From contig NZ_JALIDZ010000002.1 of assembly GCF_025397915.1 (NCBI RefSeq), positions 248,001 to 312,000 of the forward strand: a stretch of 64,000 nt of DNA. The letters run 5' to 3'. A program made the translations under genes and the position numbers. How positions within the stretch are numbered: the stretch's first letter is position 1; every line of letters starts with the position of its first letter. The notes under the pieces are model-generated. The model saw nothing but the letters and a program-made list of their open reading frames with translations, was not told the origin of the DNA and searched no databases. Positions 50,867 through 57,997 of the stretch are shown here, one piece after another. Source of the stretch: Microbaculum marinisediminis. GTDB lineage: Bacteria > Pseudomonadota > Alphaproteobacteria > Rhizobiales > Tepidamorphaceae.

Positions 50867-53311
50867 ATGAAAAGCCATGCACAGGCCGTCGTGATCGGTG
50901 GCGGCGTCGTCGGGTGCAGCGTTCTGTACCACCTCACCAAGGCCGGCTGGAAAGACGTAGTGCTGATCGAGCGATCGGAACTGACCTCGGGATCGACCTG
51001 GCATGCCGCCGGCGGCTTCCACACGCTGAACGGCGATCCGAACGTCGCCAAGCTGCAGGCCTACACGATCGGCCTGTACAAGGAGATCGAGGAGATTTCC
51101 GGTCAGTCCTGCGGCCTGCACCTGACGGGCGGCCTGCAGCTGGCCGGCAATACCGAGCGGCTGGAATGGCTGAAGATGGCGAAGGCGCGCGGTCGCTATC
51201 TCGGCATGGAGCTCGACATCATCTCGCCGAAAGAGGCGAAGGACCTTCTGCCGCTGATCGACGAGTCGCACTTCGTCGGCGCGCTCTGGGACCCGATCGA
51301 GGGCCATCTCGATCCGTCCGGCACGACGCATGCCTACGCCAAGTCGGCGCGCATCGGCGGCGCCGAGATCGTGCTGCGCAACCGCGTCACCGATCTCACC
51401 CAGAACTCGGACGGCACGTGGACCGTGGTCACCGAGCAGGGCACGATCCATGCCGAGCACGTGGTCAATTGCGGCGGCTTGTGGGCGCGCGAGGTCGGCC
51501 GGATGGTCGGCCTCGAGCTGCCTGTGCTCGCCATGGAGCACATGTACGTCCTGACCGAGGACATGCCCGAGGTCGCCGAAATCAACCGGGCGACCGGCAA
51601 GGAAGTCGTCCACGCCATCGACTTCGAGGGCGAGATCTACATCCGCCAGGAACGCGGAGGCATGTTGATGGGCACCTACGAGACGGCCTGCCGGCCGTGG
51701 TCGCCACGCCAGGCGCCTTGGGAATTCGGCCAGGAACTGCTCGTGCCCGACCTCGAACGCATCGCGCCGTCGCTGGAAGTGGGCTTCTCCCACTTTCCCG
51801 CCTTCGAGCACGCCGGCATCAAGCAGATCATCAACGGCCCGTTCACCTTCGCGCCAGACGGCAACCCGCTGGTCGGACCGGTCCGGGGCCTGAGGAACTT
51901 CTGGTGCGCCTGCGCGGTGATGGCTGGCTTCAGCCAGGGCGGCGGCGTCGGCCTTGCCCTGTCGAACTGGATGGTCGACGGCGATCCGGGCTTCGACGTC
52001 TGGGCGATGGATGTCGCCCGCTTCGGCGATTGGGCGACGCTCGGCTACACCAATGCCAAGGTGCAGGAGAACTATTCGCGCCGCTTCTCGATCCGCTTCC
52101 CGAACGAGGAGCTGCCGGCGGCGCGGCCGATCCAGACCACCGCGCTCTACGACACCATGCGCGCCCAGGGCGCGGTGATGGGCGATTCCTGGGGGCTGGA
52201 GACGCCCTTGTGGTTCGCGCCGGAGGGCGTCGCGCCGCGGGACATCGTCTCGTTCCGCCGCTCAAACGACTTTGCGCACGTGAAGGCCGAGGTCATGGCA
52301 GTGCGCCAGGGTGTCGGCGTCACCGAGATCGCCAACTTCGCCAAGTACGAGATCACCGGGCCGGGCGCTGAGGCCTGGCTGTCGGCGTTGATGACCAACA
52401 GGATGCCCCGCACCGGGCGCATCGTGCTGACCCCGATGCTGAACGAAAACGGCAAGCTGATCGGCGACTTCACCATCGCCAAGCTGTCGGACGAGCGTTT
52501 CATGATGTTCGGATCGAGCCAGGCGCAGGTCCATCACATGCGCTGGTTCGAGCAGCACCTGCCAGCGGACGGGTCGGTGACGATCGAGGCGCTCGGCATG
52601 GGCCTCGTCGGCCTGTCGATCGCCGGGCCGAAGGCGCGCGACGTGCTGGCCGGGCTCACCGACGCGGACGTTTCCTCGAAGGCGTTCCCATTCATGGCCT
52701 TCCGCGAGATGGATCTCGCCGCGGTGCCCGCCATGGTCGGCCGCATCACCTATACCGGCGACCTGGGCTACGAGATCTGGGTTGCGCCCGAATACGAGCG
52801 GCGGCTCTACCAGACGATCATGGAGGCCGGCGCGGCGCACGGCATCGTCAATTTCGGCATGCGGGCGCTGCTGTCGATGCGGCTAGAAAAGAACTTCCCG
52901 ACCTGGTTCCGCGAGCTGCGGCCGATCTACGGTCCGTTCGAGGCCGGTCTCGAACGCTTCGTCGACCTGTCGAAGAACGACTTCATCGGCCGGGAGCCGG
53001 CGGCGAAGGAGAAGGACGCACCGACGCTGAAACGGGTCACCTTCGTGGTCGACGCCGACGATGCCGACGTGATCGGAGACGAGCCGATCTGGCACGACGG
53101 CGCGGTGGTCGGCTGGGTGACGTCCGGCGGCTACGGCCACTTCGTCGACGCCTCGCTGGCGCAGGGCTACATCCCGGCCGGGCTCGCCAACGGCGGTGCC
53201 GATGCCGGCGGTGGCGGCGGGTTCGAGATCGAGATCATCGGCGAGCGCCGGCCGGCGACGATCCAGCCCGAGCCGCTGTTCGATCCGGAGGGGCTGAGGA
53301 TGCGGGGGTGA
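50867..53311 (+). CDS. dimethylglycine/sarcosine dehydrogenase-like FAD-GcvT fusion
   Basis: 814-residue two-part enzyme. The N-terminal half is DAO-like: AVVIGGGVVGCSVLYHLTKAGW and the LTSGSTWHAAGGFHT segment with the His that binds FAD covalently in this family. The C-terminal half (from about residue 440) is GcvT-like with GLETPLWFAPEGVAP, YEITGPGAEAWLSALMTNR and GLVGLSIAGPKARDVL, expected to pass one-carbon units to tetrahydrofolate. ATG 50867 is preferred over GTG 50861 by ribosome-site spacing. It probably demethylates the product left by MttB. Confidence 0.87.
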   Translation: MKSHAQAVVIGGGVVGCSVLYHLTKAGWKDVVLIERSELTSGSTWHAAGGFHTLNGDPNVAKLQAYTIGLYKEIEEISGQSCGLHLTGGLQLAGNTERLEWLKMAKARGRYLGMELDIISPKEAKDLLPLIDESHFVGALWDPIEGHLDPSGTTHAYAKSARIGGAEIVLRNRVTDLTQNSDGTWTVVTEQGTIHAEHVVNCGGLWAREVGRMVGLELPVLAMEHMYVLTEDMPEVAEINRATGKEVVHAIDFEGEIYIRQERGGMLMGTYETACRPWSPRQAPWEFGQELLVPDLERIAPSLEVGFSHFPAFEHAGIKQIINGPFTFAPDGNPLVGPVRGLRNFWCACAVMAGFSQGGGVGLALSNWMVDGDPGFDVWAMDVARFGDWATLGYTNAKVQENYSRRFSIRFPNEELPAARPIQTTALYDTMRAQGAVMGDSWGLETPLWFAPEGVAPRDIVSFRRSNDFAHVKAEVMAVRQGVGVTEIANFAKYEITGPGAEAWLSALMTNRMPRTGRIVLTPMLNENGKLIGDFTIAKLSDERFMMFGSSQAQVHHMRWFEQHLPADGSVTIEALGMGLVGLSIAGPKARDVLAGLTDADVSSKAFPFMAFREMDLAAVPAMVGRITYTGDLGYEIWVAPEYERRLYQTIMEAGAAHGIVNFGMRALLSMRLEKNFPTWFRELRPIYGPFEAGLERFVDLSKNDFIGREPAAKEKDAPTLKRVTFVVDADDADVIGDEPIWHDGAVVGWVTSGGYGHFVDASLAQGYIPAGLANGGADAGGGGGFEIEIIGERRPATIQPEPLFDPEGLRMRG

Positions 53312-53318
53312 CCCCCGC
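53302..53318. terminator. hairpin spanning the dehydrogenase stop codon
   Basis: GCGGGGGT, central G, ACCCCCGC: a 17-bp palindrome that contains the gene's TGA stop. Lies between convergent genes; no T-run. Confidence 0.45.
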
Positions 53319-54116
53319 TCAACTCTTGATCAGGTCGATCCTTCCCCCGTCGGCGGCGAAGTACTCGAGCACAGCGCCCGCGAAGATCGTCAGACCGGCG
53401 ATCTCCATCGCTTCCTCAACCACCGTGATGAAACCGTAGTAGTAGACGTCTTCGCCGACGCTCGACGCGACCAGCCCGCCGATCATTTCGAGGCCCATCG
53501 CGCCGGCGACGTAGATCGCGCCGGCGACGATGAACAAGACTCGATATCTGAGCGGCGTCCGGATCAGGAACGGAACGGACAGCACAACGAAGATCGACAC
53601 GAGGAAGAAGGCGGGGATAACCCAAGCGTAATGGAACACGCCGCCTGCCCCGAGCGCCAGTCGCAGGGGCACCATCAGAGCCTCGTGGAAGCCCGCGACC
53701 TCCTCGATCGACAGGGCCAGGAACACGACGGAAATGCCCGCCCAGCTCAGCCGCAATATCGTCCCGCCGTCCTTGAACCCGCGATAGATCAGAAACGCCG
53801 TCACGGAGATACCGAACATCAAGACACTGCTGAACCAAGTCGGCACATTGGCCTCGTCGTCCAGATCGAGTTGCCGCAGCTCCTTGAAGAACGTTTCCTC
53901 GCCGTAGCCGTATACGAAGACCTCCCGGAACACGCCCAGCAGAACCACCAGCACGGCGGCGACCCGGATTGCCGAGATGACATGTGGGATATTCACGCTG
54001 GCGGCGGCCGGGAAAGCGCCTCCGGCGCTGTCTGCCGCGACCGTGAGCGGCAGGCTCGCGGCGTCACTGACCGAATTTCTCAAAGAGCCCCCCACTTCGG
54101 CATCGGATAAAATCAA
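53319..54116 (-). CDS. multi-pass membrane protein of unknown function
   Basis: 265-residue protein with about seven hydrophobic segments after a polar N-terminus. Conserved-looking acidic/His residues occur inside or beside helices: SIEEVAGFHEALMVP, VFHYAWVIPAFFLV and FITVVEEAMEIAG, suggesting a buried charged or metal site. No recognised family. Start codon uncertain (TTG 54116 assumed; GTG 54095 possible). Convergent with the dehydrogenase gene. Confidence 0.6.
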   Translation of the reverse strand: MILSDAEVGGSLRNSVSDAASLPLTVAADSAGGAFPAAASVNIPHVISAIRVAAVLVVLLGVFREVFVYGYGEETFFKELRQLDLDDEANVPTWFSSVLMFGISVTAFLIYRGFKDGGTILRLSWAGISVVFLALSIEEVAGFHEALMVPLRLALGAGGVFHYAWVIPAFFLVSIFVVLSVPFLIRTPLRYRVLFIVAGAIYVAGAMGLEMIGGLVASSVGEDVYYYGFITVVEEAMEIAGLTIFAGAVLEYFAADGGRIDLIKS

Positions 54117-54180
54117 CGCCTCGATGTATGTAGCGCCGATTATAAAACAATTAATTCAGAGCCTTATCTAATTCAGGGCC

Positions 54181-54858
54181 TTATCCGCATACCGCCCGCT
54201 TGAAGGCGGCCATGTGGAAGCGGATCTGGTCGGGCGCGTAGTTGCGGTCGGCGGCAACCGGGCAGGCATCGCGCGCCCGGCAACCGCCTGTCATGCAGCC
54301 GATGCCTTCGGGCGACGCCAGATGGCCCGCGCAGGCGGGCACGTCATACCCCTGCCCCGAGAACGCGCCGACCGGGCAGGCCGTCAGGCACGGCTTGTCG
54401 GCGCAGGTATCACAGGGGATCGGCCGCGCGTCGGGCGACGGCAGATCGACCGCCTCGGCGAACAGCAACGCGGCGCGATAGGCATGCCAGAGCCCGTGGT
54501 CGGGATGCATGAGGATGCCGAGCGGCGAAGGCCGCACCGGCTCCGCCCGCATGGCCCAGCGCTGGAACGGCAGCGGCGGCGTATCGAAGGGGAAGACGCA
54601 GCGCGCCGCGAACCGGTCGGCGATCGGTTCGATGGTCGCCCGCGTCCAGCGGTCGAGCGCGTCGCGGCCGCCATCGGCATGCGGGGCGAAATGCGGCCAC
54701 AGGTCCGGGCCGACATTGCCGACGAGGACGAGGGTCCGGGTCGCCCGCCCCTCGCCCGCGTCCGGACTCGCGTCGTCCGGCGCGGGATGGAACCCGCCAC
54801 GCAGGGCGAGGCCGTGGGCGGCGACGGCTTCGGAAAGGTTTGCGTAGAGCGAGGTCAC
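54181..54858 (-). CDS. ferredoxin-like Fe-S protein (QueG/dehalogenase-related)
   Basis: 225-residue protein with a clear [4Fe-4S] motif CDTCADKPCLTACPVGAF and further cysteines (CMTGGCRARDACPVA) toward the C-terminus. The N-terminal part (PLGILMHPDHGLWHAYRAALLF) resembles the cofactor-pocket region of epoxyqueuosine reductase-type proteins. GTG 54858 begins the conserved part; upstream reading runs into the intergenic repeat. In a corrinoid neighbourhood it could reactivate Co(II) corrinoids, but that is speculative. Confidence 0.7.
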   Translation of the reverse strand: MTSLYANLSEAVAAHGLALRGGFHPAPDDASPDAGEGRATRTLVLVGNVGPDLWPHFAPHADGGRDALDRWTRATIEPIADRFAARCVFPFDTPPLPFQRWAMRAEPVRPSPLGILMHPDHGLWHAYRAALLFAEAVDLPSPDARPIPCDTCADKPCLTACPVGAFSGQGYDVPACAGHLASPEGIGCMTGGCRARDACPVAADRNYAPDQIRFHMAAFKRAVCG

Positions 54859-54873
54859 GATTTGCCACTGCCT

Positions 54874-54962
54874 GTCCTTGCCGGACCTGTCCCGGCAATC
54901 GATGAACACTGCCCTCAGCGATAGTAGCGATGGATGCCCGGAACAAGTCCGGCATGACGGCA
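54874..54962. repeat. alphaproteobacterial palindromic intergenic repeat, copy 3
   Basis: About 89 bp: GTCCTTGCCGGACCTGTCCC at one end, GATGCCCGGAACAAGTCC near the other; shares the CAATCNATGAACAC block with copy 1. Overlaps the apparent 5' extension of the Fe-S gene, arguing against using that extension. Confidence 0.8.
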
Positions 54963-55093
54963 AGAGAGGAAATCCACTGAGCCCCGTCGGGCCCGGCTTC
55001 TCCCCGCGCGCTTCCCGCTTTCGCGGGACTAAGCGGGTGAGGAAGACTCGGGCAATCCAACACCCGTCCTGAGTTCGCGCGGCGGTCGTCTGG

Positions 55094-55219
55094 GCCCCGG
55101 ATCACGTTCGGGGCACACGGTTTGCTGTCTGACGACGGCCGTGCCCCAAGCACGGCCGCGTGTCCCGGACGTGATCCGGGACCCATGCGGCGGCGCGTCA
55201 GGGAACACGGTGCTTGGGG
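55094..55219. repeat. cluster of nested GC-rich palindromes
   Basis: Four inverted repeats in 126 bp of non-coding DNA: GCCCCG/CGGGGC (55094-55114), GGCCGTGC/GCACGGCC (55137-55157), GTCCCGGA/TCCGGGAC (55162-55182), and an outer pair CCCCAAGCAC/GTGCTTGGGG (55144-55219). It looks like a REP-type or bidirectional-termination element downstream of the second mttB gene. Confidence 0.65.
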
Positions 55220-55241
55220 CGGGAAGCCCCGCCGCCCCCGC

Positions 55242-56792
55242 TCACGCGAACGCGTCGGGCATCGATTCCTTCTTCTTCGCGATGAAGGCCTGCAGCGCCT
55301 CGTCCACGCCCGCGTCCAGCGCCGGCGCCTCGTAGTCGGCGAGCCACGTCTTCCACAGCGCGTTGGCGCGTTCGTCGGCGCGCTTCTCGCCCTCGGCCTG
55401 CCACTGCTCGAAGGAATTGTTGTCGGCGATGGTCGAGCGGTAGAAGGCCGTCTCGAAATTGGCCTGGGTGTGGGCGCAACCCAGATAGTGGCTGCCCGGC
55501 CCGACCTCGCGGATGGCATCCATCGCCTGGCCGTTCTCGGACAGATCGACGCCCTCGCAGACGCGCTGCTGCATGGCGATCTGATCGCAGTCCATGACGA
55601 ACTTCTCGTAGCCCGCCGCCAGCCCGCCTTCGAGCCAGCCGGCGGCATGCAGGACGAAGTTGGTGCCGGCGAGAACCGTCGCGTTCAGCGTGTTGGCGCT
55701 CTCGTAGGCGGCCTGCGCGTCGGCGATCTTGGAGCCGCACAGGCTGCCGCCGGTGCGGAACGGAAGGCCGAGGCGGCGGGCGAGCTGGGCCGCGCCGAAG
55801 GAGACCAGCGAGGGCTCCGGCGTGCCGAAGGTGGGCGCGCCCGACTGCATCGAGATCGACGAGGCGAAGCAGCCGAACACGACGGGGGCGCCCGGGCGCA
55901 CGAGCTGGGTGAAGGCGGCGCCGGCCAGCACCTCGGCGAGCACCTGGGTCAGCGTTCCGGCCACCGTCACCGGCGACATCGCGCCGGCGAGGATGAAGGG
56001 CGTGACGATCGTCGCCTGGCCGGCCCGGGCGTAGACCTTGAGCGCGCCGAGCATGGTCTCGTCGAACACCATCGGCGAGTTGGCGTTGATCAGGTTGATC
56101 AGGACGCAGTTGCTGTCGACGAAGGCGTCGCCGAAGACGAGCCTGGCCATGGCGACGGAGTCGGCGGCGCGTTCGGGATGGGTCACCGAGCCCATGAACG
56201 GCTTATCCGAGTAGCGGATATGGGCGTAGACCATATCCAGATGCCGCTTGTTGACCGGCAGGTCGACCGGCTCGCACACGGTGCCGCCGGAATGGTGGAT
56301 CGCCGGGGCCACATAGGCCAGCTTCACGAAATTGCGGAAGTCCTCGATGGTGGCGTAGCGGCGGCCCTCGTCGAGGTTGCGGATGAAGGGCGGGCCGTAG
56401 ACGGGGGCGAACACGGTCGCGTCGCCGCCGATCTGCACCGAGCGCTCGGGATTGCGCGCCGCCTGGGTGAAGACCGGCGGGGCGGTCCTGATCAGTTCGC
56501 GACACAGCCCCTTTGGGAAACGGACGCGCGCGCCGCTGACATCGGCGCCGGCCGCCTTCCACAGCGCCAGCGCCTCCTCGTCGTCGCGGAACTCGATGCC
56601 GATCTCTTCCAGCACCGTGTCGGCATTGGCCTCGATCAGCGCCAGTCCCTCCTCGTTAAGGATCTCGTAGAGGGGCACCTTGCGGGTGATGTAGCGCAGC
56701 GATTGCTGGCCGCCGCCTCGACGGCGCTCGCGCCGCGCCTCGGCGCCGCCACCGCGCCGGCGGCCGCGCTGCTCATCCCGGACGTCGCTCAT
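55242..56792 (-). CDS. second MttB-family methyltransferase lacking pyrrolysine
   Basis: 516-residue MttB-superfamily protein, no in-frame amber codon. It starts with an unusual basic, Gly/Arg-rich tail (RGRRRGGG, ARRERRRGGG), then shares the family core: TPFILAGAMSPVTVAGTLTQ, FTQLVRPGAPVVFGCF, RTGGSLCGSKIADAQAAYES and HAAGWLEGGLA. Divergence from the 49-kb paralogue suggests a different quaternary-amine substrate. Stand-alone on the minus strand with no corrinoid gene adjacent. Confidence 0.88.
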   Translation of the reverse strand: MSDVRDEQRGRRRGGGAEARRERRRGGGQQSLRYITRKVPLYEILNEEGLALIEANADTVLEEIGIEFRDDEEALALWKAAGADVSGARVRFPKGLCRELIRTAPPVFTQAARNPERSVQIGGDATVFAPVYGPPFIRNLDEGRRYATIEDFRNFVKLAYVAPAIHHSGGTVCEPVDLPVNKRHLDMVYAHIRYSDKPFMGSVTHPERAADSVAMARLVFGDAFVDSNCVLINLINANSPMVFDETMLGALKVYARAGQATIVTPFILAGAMSPVTVAGTLTQVLAEVLAGAAFTQLVRPGAPVVFGCFASSISMQSGAPTFGTPEPSLVSFGAAQLARRLGLPFRTGGSLCGSKIADAQAAYESANTLNATVLAGTNFVLHAAGWLEGGLAAGYEKFVMDCDQIAMQQRVCEGVDLSENGQAMDAIREVGPGSHYLGCAHTQANFETAFYRSTIADNNSFEQWQAEGEKRADERANALWKTWLADYEAPALDAGVDEALQAFIAKKKESMPDAFA

Positions 56793-56982
56793 GGGAACCC
56801 TCGTGCCTTCGGCGCCGTGCGCCGGCCTGACCGTGCTCTGGGGAAATGCTAACGCGCCGCGCCCGCCGGCCTTATCCCGGCAGCGGCATACGCGCGACGC
56901 GCCGGGAACATCGGCACGGATGGGAAGGCAGATGGGAAGGAGGACGGGAGCGGCCGGCAGGGCAGGCAGGCGTGACGGGAGC

Positions 56983-57005
56983 GGCTGCCGTTTAAGCCGG
57001 CAGCC
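56983..57005 (-). terminator. hairpin after the L,D-transpeptidase
   Basis: GGCTGCCG / CGGCAGCC 8-bp stem with a 7-nt loop, 16-38 bp beyond the gene's stop. No U-tract; works with the adjacent palindrome as a likely transcript-end structure. Confidence 0.4.
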
Positions 57006-57011
57006 CCTAAG

Positions 57012-57033
57012 CCTGCCTGCCTAGGCAGGCAGG
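57012..57033. terminator. perfect palindrome spanning the ldt stop codon
   Basis: CCTGCCTGCC TA GGCAGGCAGG, a perfect 22-bp palindrome. The TAG stop of the L,D-transpeptidase is in its centre. Simple GCCT repeats make up the arms. Confidence 0.5.
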
Positions 57034-57716
57034 ATCACGACGTTGGTGTCGACCGGGGCGCGCGCGTAGAGGTGCAGCATGTCCTGGGTGAGCAGGCCGA
57101 CGCAGCCGCTCGACACGCCCTGGCCGATCGTGTGCGGGAAGATCGTCGCGTAGATCGTGCAGAGCGTGTACCTGCCGTCCTGGTAGAGATAGAGGACGCG
57201 CGCGCCGAGCGGGTTCTCGAGGCTGGGCGGCATGCCGCCGGCATATTTCTTCAGTTCGGGGTCGCGCCCGATCTGGTCGCGGGTCGGCGTCCACACCGGC
57301 CATTCGGCCTTGCGCCCGACATAGGCCGTGCCGTCCCACAGGAATTCCGGCTTCGGCACGTTGGCGCCGTAGCGCGTGGCGTAGCCGTCTTCCTCGACGA
57401 AGTAGACGTAGTACTCGTTGGGATCGATGACGATCGTGCCCGGCGCCTCGTTCGTCTCGTAGCGCACCGTGCGGCGATAGAACTTGCGATCGATCCGGTC
57501 GAGATCGACGGCGGGCACCGCGAACTGCTCGTCGGGCAGCGGCCCGTAGGCCAGCGCGGCCTCGGCGCGGGTCATGCCGCCGTCGGTCTGGCAGCCGGCC
57601 AATCCGCCGGCAAGCCCGAAGGCGCCGACGGTTGCGGCGGATCCGGCCAGGAACGACCGGCGGCTGAGACGCCCGGTTCCGTTCAGAGCCAGCTCATCAA
57701 ACTGTTTCGCTGTCAT
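57021..57716 (-). CDS. L,D-transpeptidase (YkuD domain), Tat/lipoprotein-type leader
   Basis: 231-residue envelope enzyme. The leader RLSRRSFLAGSAATVGAFGLAGGLAGC has a twin-arginine motif and a lipobox-like LAGC, so it may be Tat-exported and lipidated. The YkuD domain ends with the catalytic HTIGQGVSSGCVGLL (His and Cys). It crosslinks peptidoglycan or attaches outer-membrane proteins to it. ATG 57716 chosen; the TTG two codons upstream is weaker. Confidence 0.9.
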   Translation of the reverse strand: MTAKQFDELALNGTGRLSRRSFLAGSAATVGAFGLAGGLAGCQTDGGMTRAEAALAYGPLPDEQFAVPAVDLDRIDRKFYRRTVRYETNEAPGTIVIDPNEYYVYFVEEDGYATRYGANVPKPEFLWDGTAYVGRKAEWPVWTPTRDQIGRDPELKKYAGGMPPSLENPLGARVLYLYQDGRYTLCTIYATIFPHTIGQGVSSGCVGLLTQDMLHLYARAPVDTNVVILPA

Positions 57717-57997
57717 CGGCAATCCCGCCTTTCAGGATCACGCGTCCACTGCCCCCTCCTGTCGCCGGACGCGCGGACGGTCCGGCCGGGGAAGCCGGCG
57801 AACCAATATTACGTCCGGTGGCCGCGATCAAGTCTGGTGTAGGGATTGGGGGGGAGACCGGGCTTGCGGGAGGGGCAGCTGTATCCCGCGTCGAAAGGCA
57901 CTCGGACATTCGTACAATTTATAGATGCGGAACGCGGCGCATGACGTTACGGTATGCCTGAATTTTTGTAAGCCAGATACGGTTTTTGGGTGACTTC

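Noticed and set aside
49228-56792. Pyrrolysine-containing trimethylamine methyltransferases
   Set aside because: Both MttB-family genes are open throughout with no in-frame TAG, so they belong to the non-pyrrolysine branch.
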